Source: Paralcaligenes sp. KSB-10
GTDB taxonomy: Bacteria > Pseudomonadota > Gammaproteobacteria > Burkholderiales > Burkholderiaceae_B
Direction: 5' to 3'
DNA length: 64,000 nt
NCBI RefSeq assembly: GCF_021266465.1
Contig: NZ_CP089848.1
Span: 1,922,001-1,986,000, forward strand
Shown in pieces: positions 61,833 through 64,000 of this stretch (the stretch's first letter is position 1; each line of letters opens with the position of its first letter). The notes beneath the pieces were generated by a model. That model did not search any database, was not told where the DNA came from, and saw only the letters and a program-made list of their open reading frames with translations. The position numbers and the translations under genes were made by a program.

Positions 61833-62890
61833 GGCTGGTGCGCGCTCGCCTGCAGCAAGGCCTTAGTGTAGCCCAGCGCAAAAGACATGAAACGCTCGCG
61901 ATTGGGATCCTGGTCGGACACCGGTACATGATCCGGGCACAGCGGCCCCTGATACCCGACGCGCCGGTAGTTCAACAATGCCTGGTACATGTCGACATCG
62001 CCCTCGTCAGGGAACACTTCGGAAAAATCAAGGTAGCCCCCCTTGATATTGCGGAAATGAACCATGAATATGCGTTTGCCGAATCGCTCTATGGCTTCCA
62101 TGACGGCGGCATGCGGGTCGGCCGACATCTCGGCCACCGTACCCTGGCAAAAATTCAAACCGTGAACCGGGCTGGAGCTTAGCGCCAGAAAACGCGCAAT
62201 GCCGTCGAGCGAACCCATGACGTGCTCGACGCCATTCAGCCCGCCGACGGGATAGGCCGGGTCATGCGGATGACAGGCCAGTTTGACGCCCACTTCCTGC
62301 GCCACCGGAACCAGCCCGGATACCAGGAATTCGATGGCTTTCCAGCCATCGGCTTGGCTCACTTCGGGAACCTGGCGCGCCATTTGCTGCCCGCACAAGA
62401 GACTGGAATCCGCGCCTCCCTCTTCCTGGTTCGAGGGATAGCCTACTCCCCAGTACGAAAACTGACGGTCCGCATCCGGCGAGTACTCGCTCAGGCTGAA
62501 ACTGGAATAACGGCATCCGCCACGCCCTTCGCGCAAGGCCGTGCGGGTAATGCCGACCATCTGCACGTTGTACTTGAGACAGGAGATCCCCGCCGCCGCC
62601 GCGATACGGATATTGTCCTGCAACACCTCCAGGTGCCGTTGAGCGGCCTCCCTGTCCACCAGAGACGTCAGCAGTATCGACCCCACATCCAGGGCGAAGA
62701 CATCGATCTTCAAACCGAAACTTTCGATCCATTGGCGATAGGCCGTCAGCTTGTCTTTATTCCATCGGCCATCGTCCGATGCCAGCAGCTCGGTGCCGCG
62801 ATTGTCGATAACCACTCTTTCCACGCCCAACTGGGCGGAAAGACGCAGGCGATTGGCATCGGGGTTGATCAACTGTTCTGAAATATACAT
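61829..62890 (-). CDS. UxuA-like (mannonate dehydratase family) TIM-barrel protein
   Basis: The 353-residue protein has the features of the UxuA/xylose-isomerase-like barrel: CHPHDPAYPVGG, FCQGTVAEMSADP, and HFRNIKGG followed by EVFPDEGDVDMYQAL. These carry the metal-binding histidine, cysteine and aspartate positions of mannonate dehydratase. UxuA converts D-mannonate to 2-keto-3-deoxygluconate. The family also contains enzymes for other sugar acids, and no hexuronate genes are near, so the substrate is open. It lies in a run with an RraA-family and a SnoaL-like gene, and before a decayed sugar-acid dehydratase, which suggests a shared catabolic path. Confidence 0.8.
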   Translation of the reverse strand: MYISEQLINPDANRLRLSAQLGVERVVIDNRGTELLASDDGRWNKDKLTAYRQWIESFGLKIDVFALDVGSILLTSLVDREAAQRHLEVLQDNIRIAAAAGISCLKYNVQMVGITRTALREGRGGCRYSSFSLSEYSPDADRQFSYWGVGYPSNQEEGGADSSLLCGQQMARQVPEVSQADGWKAIEFLVSGLVPVAQEVGVKLACHPHDPAYPVGGLNGVEHVMGSLDGIARFLALSSSPVHGLNFCQGTVAEMSADPHAAVMEAIERFGKRIFMVHFRNIKGGYLDFSEVFPDEGDVDMYQALLNYRRVGYQGPLCPDHVPVSDQDPNRERFMSFALGYTKALLQASAHQP

Positions 62891-62903
62891 AGTGTCTACT
62901 TTC

Positions 62904-63356
62904 TTATGCCTTGGGCTTCAGGTGATAGCCGCGTCCGCCATAATCGAAATCCACCAATTCGCAGATCGGCGCGCCGGGATCGGCCGCCGAAGCATAGTAC
63001 GCGCGGATTTCCTTGATCAGTCCGCTGGCTTCATCGAAGACATACCATTCATCGCCCCGCAGGGCTGTGTGCCTGGCCGTTTTCCAGTGTGTCCATTCGA
63101 TCGCCGCTTCGGGCTCTGTGGACGAGCACAATACTTTTTCTATGGTCCAGCGAGACCCCAGGTTTTCAACGCACCATACCCACTTGCGGGCAATGACGTC
63201 GGCTCCGCGCCAGGGAATTTCAGGCAAGCCGGGCGGGAAATAATGCACGGCATCCGGAGTAAAACAAGCGATCAGTGCCTGGTAGTCGGCCGCATTGCAG
63301 GCATCGAAATAGCGGCGTATGGCCGCTTCCATGAATTGAGGAGTGAGCTTAGCCAC
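62904..63356 (-). CDS. SnoaL-like protein
   Basis: I choose GTG 63356, six to seven bases after GGAG, giving 150 residues; it overlaps the upstream RraA-family gene by eight bases. The frame is open further upstream, but that part lies within the neighbour. The N-terminal helix (AAIRRYFDACNAADYQALIACF) is followed by DAVHYFPPG and a sheet ending in EIRAYYAS, typical of SnoaL/NTF2 cyclases and isomerases. A histidine and aspartate in TPDAVHYF lie where the catalytic residues are in polyketide cyclases. The function is unknown; as part of this operon a role in opening or isomerising a sugar-acid intermediate is conceivable. Confidence 0.78.
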   Translation of the reverse strand: MAKLTPQFMEAAIRRYFDACNAADYQALIACFTPDAVHYFPPGLPEIPWRGADVIARKWVWCVENLGSRWTIEKVLCSSTEPEAAIEWTHWKTARHTALRGDEWYVFDEASGLIKEIRAYYASAADPGAPICELVDFDYGGRGYHLKPKA

Positions 63357-64000
63357 TGATTTTCTCCGCGCGGATATCAACCGCCCTGGCGGGGTCGGAA
63401 CCCTGCTTGATCCATGCCTGATAGTCGGCCCGCGTTTGATCGTTGGGTGGGTACAGGCCATATAGTTTTTCGCCCGCCGCCATCCGCATCGCCAGGTAGG
63501 CCTCGAAAGCATCCTGCTTTTCGCCGTCGTCGGCCAGTTGCGCGGCCAGATGACGGGGAATCACGGTAATCCCGTCGCCATCGCCCACAATGATATCGCC
63601 AGGATATACGGCCACCTCGGCGCAACTAATGGGAACCTGCAAATCGGCCGCATGATGGTATGACAAACGAGTCGACGCCGTGACCTCGCGGGCATAGGCC
63701 GGAATCGCCATTCGGGAAATTTCCTGACCGTCGCGCAAAGACCCATCAGTGACTACGCCCGCCACGCCCTTGATCATCATGTGCGTCAGCAGCATATTGC
63801 CGGCCGACGCCGCACGCGTGTCATTGCGGCTGTCGATGACCAGCACCTGGCCGGGGCCGATTTGATCGACCGCATCCCATTGCAGATTATCCGGATTCGA
63901 AAAAGGAGTGAGGGTCGCGTAGGTGTCGATATCTTCACGGGTGGGAATGAAACGCATGGTATACGCCTCGCCGGCGAATTTCGCACAATTCGGATTGAGC
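63349..64000 (-). CDS. RraA/4-hydroxy-4-methyl-2-oxoglutarate aldolase-family protein, partial (cut by window edge)
   Basis: The frame is open from the stop at 63349 to the right edge of the window. The ATG at 63957 is internal, since the 14 preceding codons (LNPNCAKFAGEAYT) continue the family pattern. Conserved blocks are MRFIPTREDIDTYATL, GAV-type VTDGSLRDGQEI with the catalytic arginine and aspartate, and VYPGDIIVGDGDGITVIP. Members cleave 4-hydroxy-4-methyl-2-oxoglutarate or oxaloacetate, or act as RraA-like regulators. As first visible gene of a tightly overlapping catabolic operon, an aldolase or decarboxylase role is more likely than RNase E control. The N-terminus lies outside the window. 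Confidence 0.85.
   Translation of the reverse strand, partial: LNPNCAKFAGEAYTMRFIPTREDIDTYATLTPFSNPDNLQWDAVDQIGPGQVLVIDSRNDTRAASAGNMLLTHMMIKGVAGVVTDGSLRDGQEISRMAIPAYAREVTASTRLSYHHAADLQVPISCAEVAVYPGDIIVGDGDGITVIPRHLAAQLADDGEKQDAFEAYLAMRMAAGEKLYGLYPPNDQTRADYQAWIKQGSDPARAVDIRAEKISG

Overview
The window is a 64 kb stretch of a betaproteobacterial chromosome, most likely from the family Alcaligenaceae (Bordetella, Achromobacter, Pusillimonas or Castellaniella relatives). This rests on gene content: an ftrABCD iron-uptake operon of the Bordetella type, a phaC-phaB-phaR polyhydroxyalkanoate locus, a taurine-degradation locus, and the scpB-rluB / rimP-nusA-infB-rbfA-truB-typA order. It is gene-dense and moderately GC-rich. 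Nearly every kilobase is coding, and I see no phage, insertion sequence or CRISPR array.

Layout. 1-6.3 kb: the start of a PLP-dependent dehydratase, a dienelactone hydrolase, polA divergent from a LOG-family gene with overlapping start codons, and gabD. 6.3-16.6 kb: a nearly self-sufficient taurine catabolon, tauABC (import), tauR (MocR-type regulator), tauX-tauY (taurine dehydrogenase), xsc (sulfoacetaldehyde acetyltransferase) and pta. It would turn taurine into ammonium, sulfite and acetyl-CoA; no sulfite exporter or sulfite dehydrogenase is present. 16.6-20 kb: a cobS-cobT-like AAA+/VWA pair without cobN, and an IclR regulator. 20.3-22.4 kb: thiO-thiS-thiG. 22.5-33.4 kb: the translation/transcription block typA, truB, rbfA, infB, nusA, rimP, rluB, scpB, all on the minus strand, with a terminator-like hairpin just before rimP. 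33.5 kb: an initiator tRNA-fMet, followed by an odd 12-nt repeat tract and about 600 bp without a recognisable gene.

34.4-45.4 kb: a COG0523 metal GTPase, a COG3146 acyltransferase-like gene, ftrDCBA with a possible Fur site, a ketopantoate reductase, a 3-hydroxyacyl-CoA dehydrogenase family gene, and the pha locus. 45.6-53.4 kb: housekeeping genes pgeF, rluD, bamD, a DinG/XPD-type Fe-S helicase, tex and an unknown 173-residue protein. 53.4-54.1 kb: two copies, in opposite orientation, of an unusual repeat element. 54.1-61.5 kb: a GabR-like regulator divergent from gabT and a PotABCD-like ABC transporter, probably for GABA, putrescine or a related amine. 61.5-64 kb: a tightly overlapping minus-strand operon (RraA-family aldolase, SnoaL-like protein, UxuA-like dehydratase) ending in a wrecked IlvD/Edd dehydratase pseudogene.

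The most interesting non-genic observation is the repeat pair at 53418-53634 and 53778-54017. Both have conserved ends and a conserved core of about 110 bp. Their 32-bp arms are perfectly self-complementary within each copy but largely unrelated in sequence between copies.
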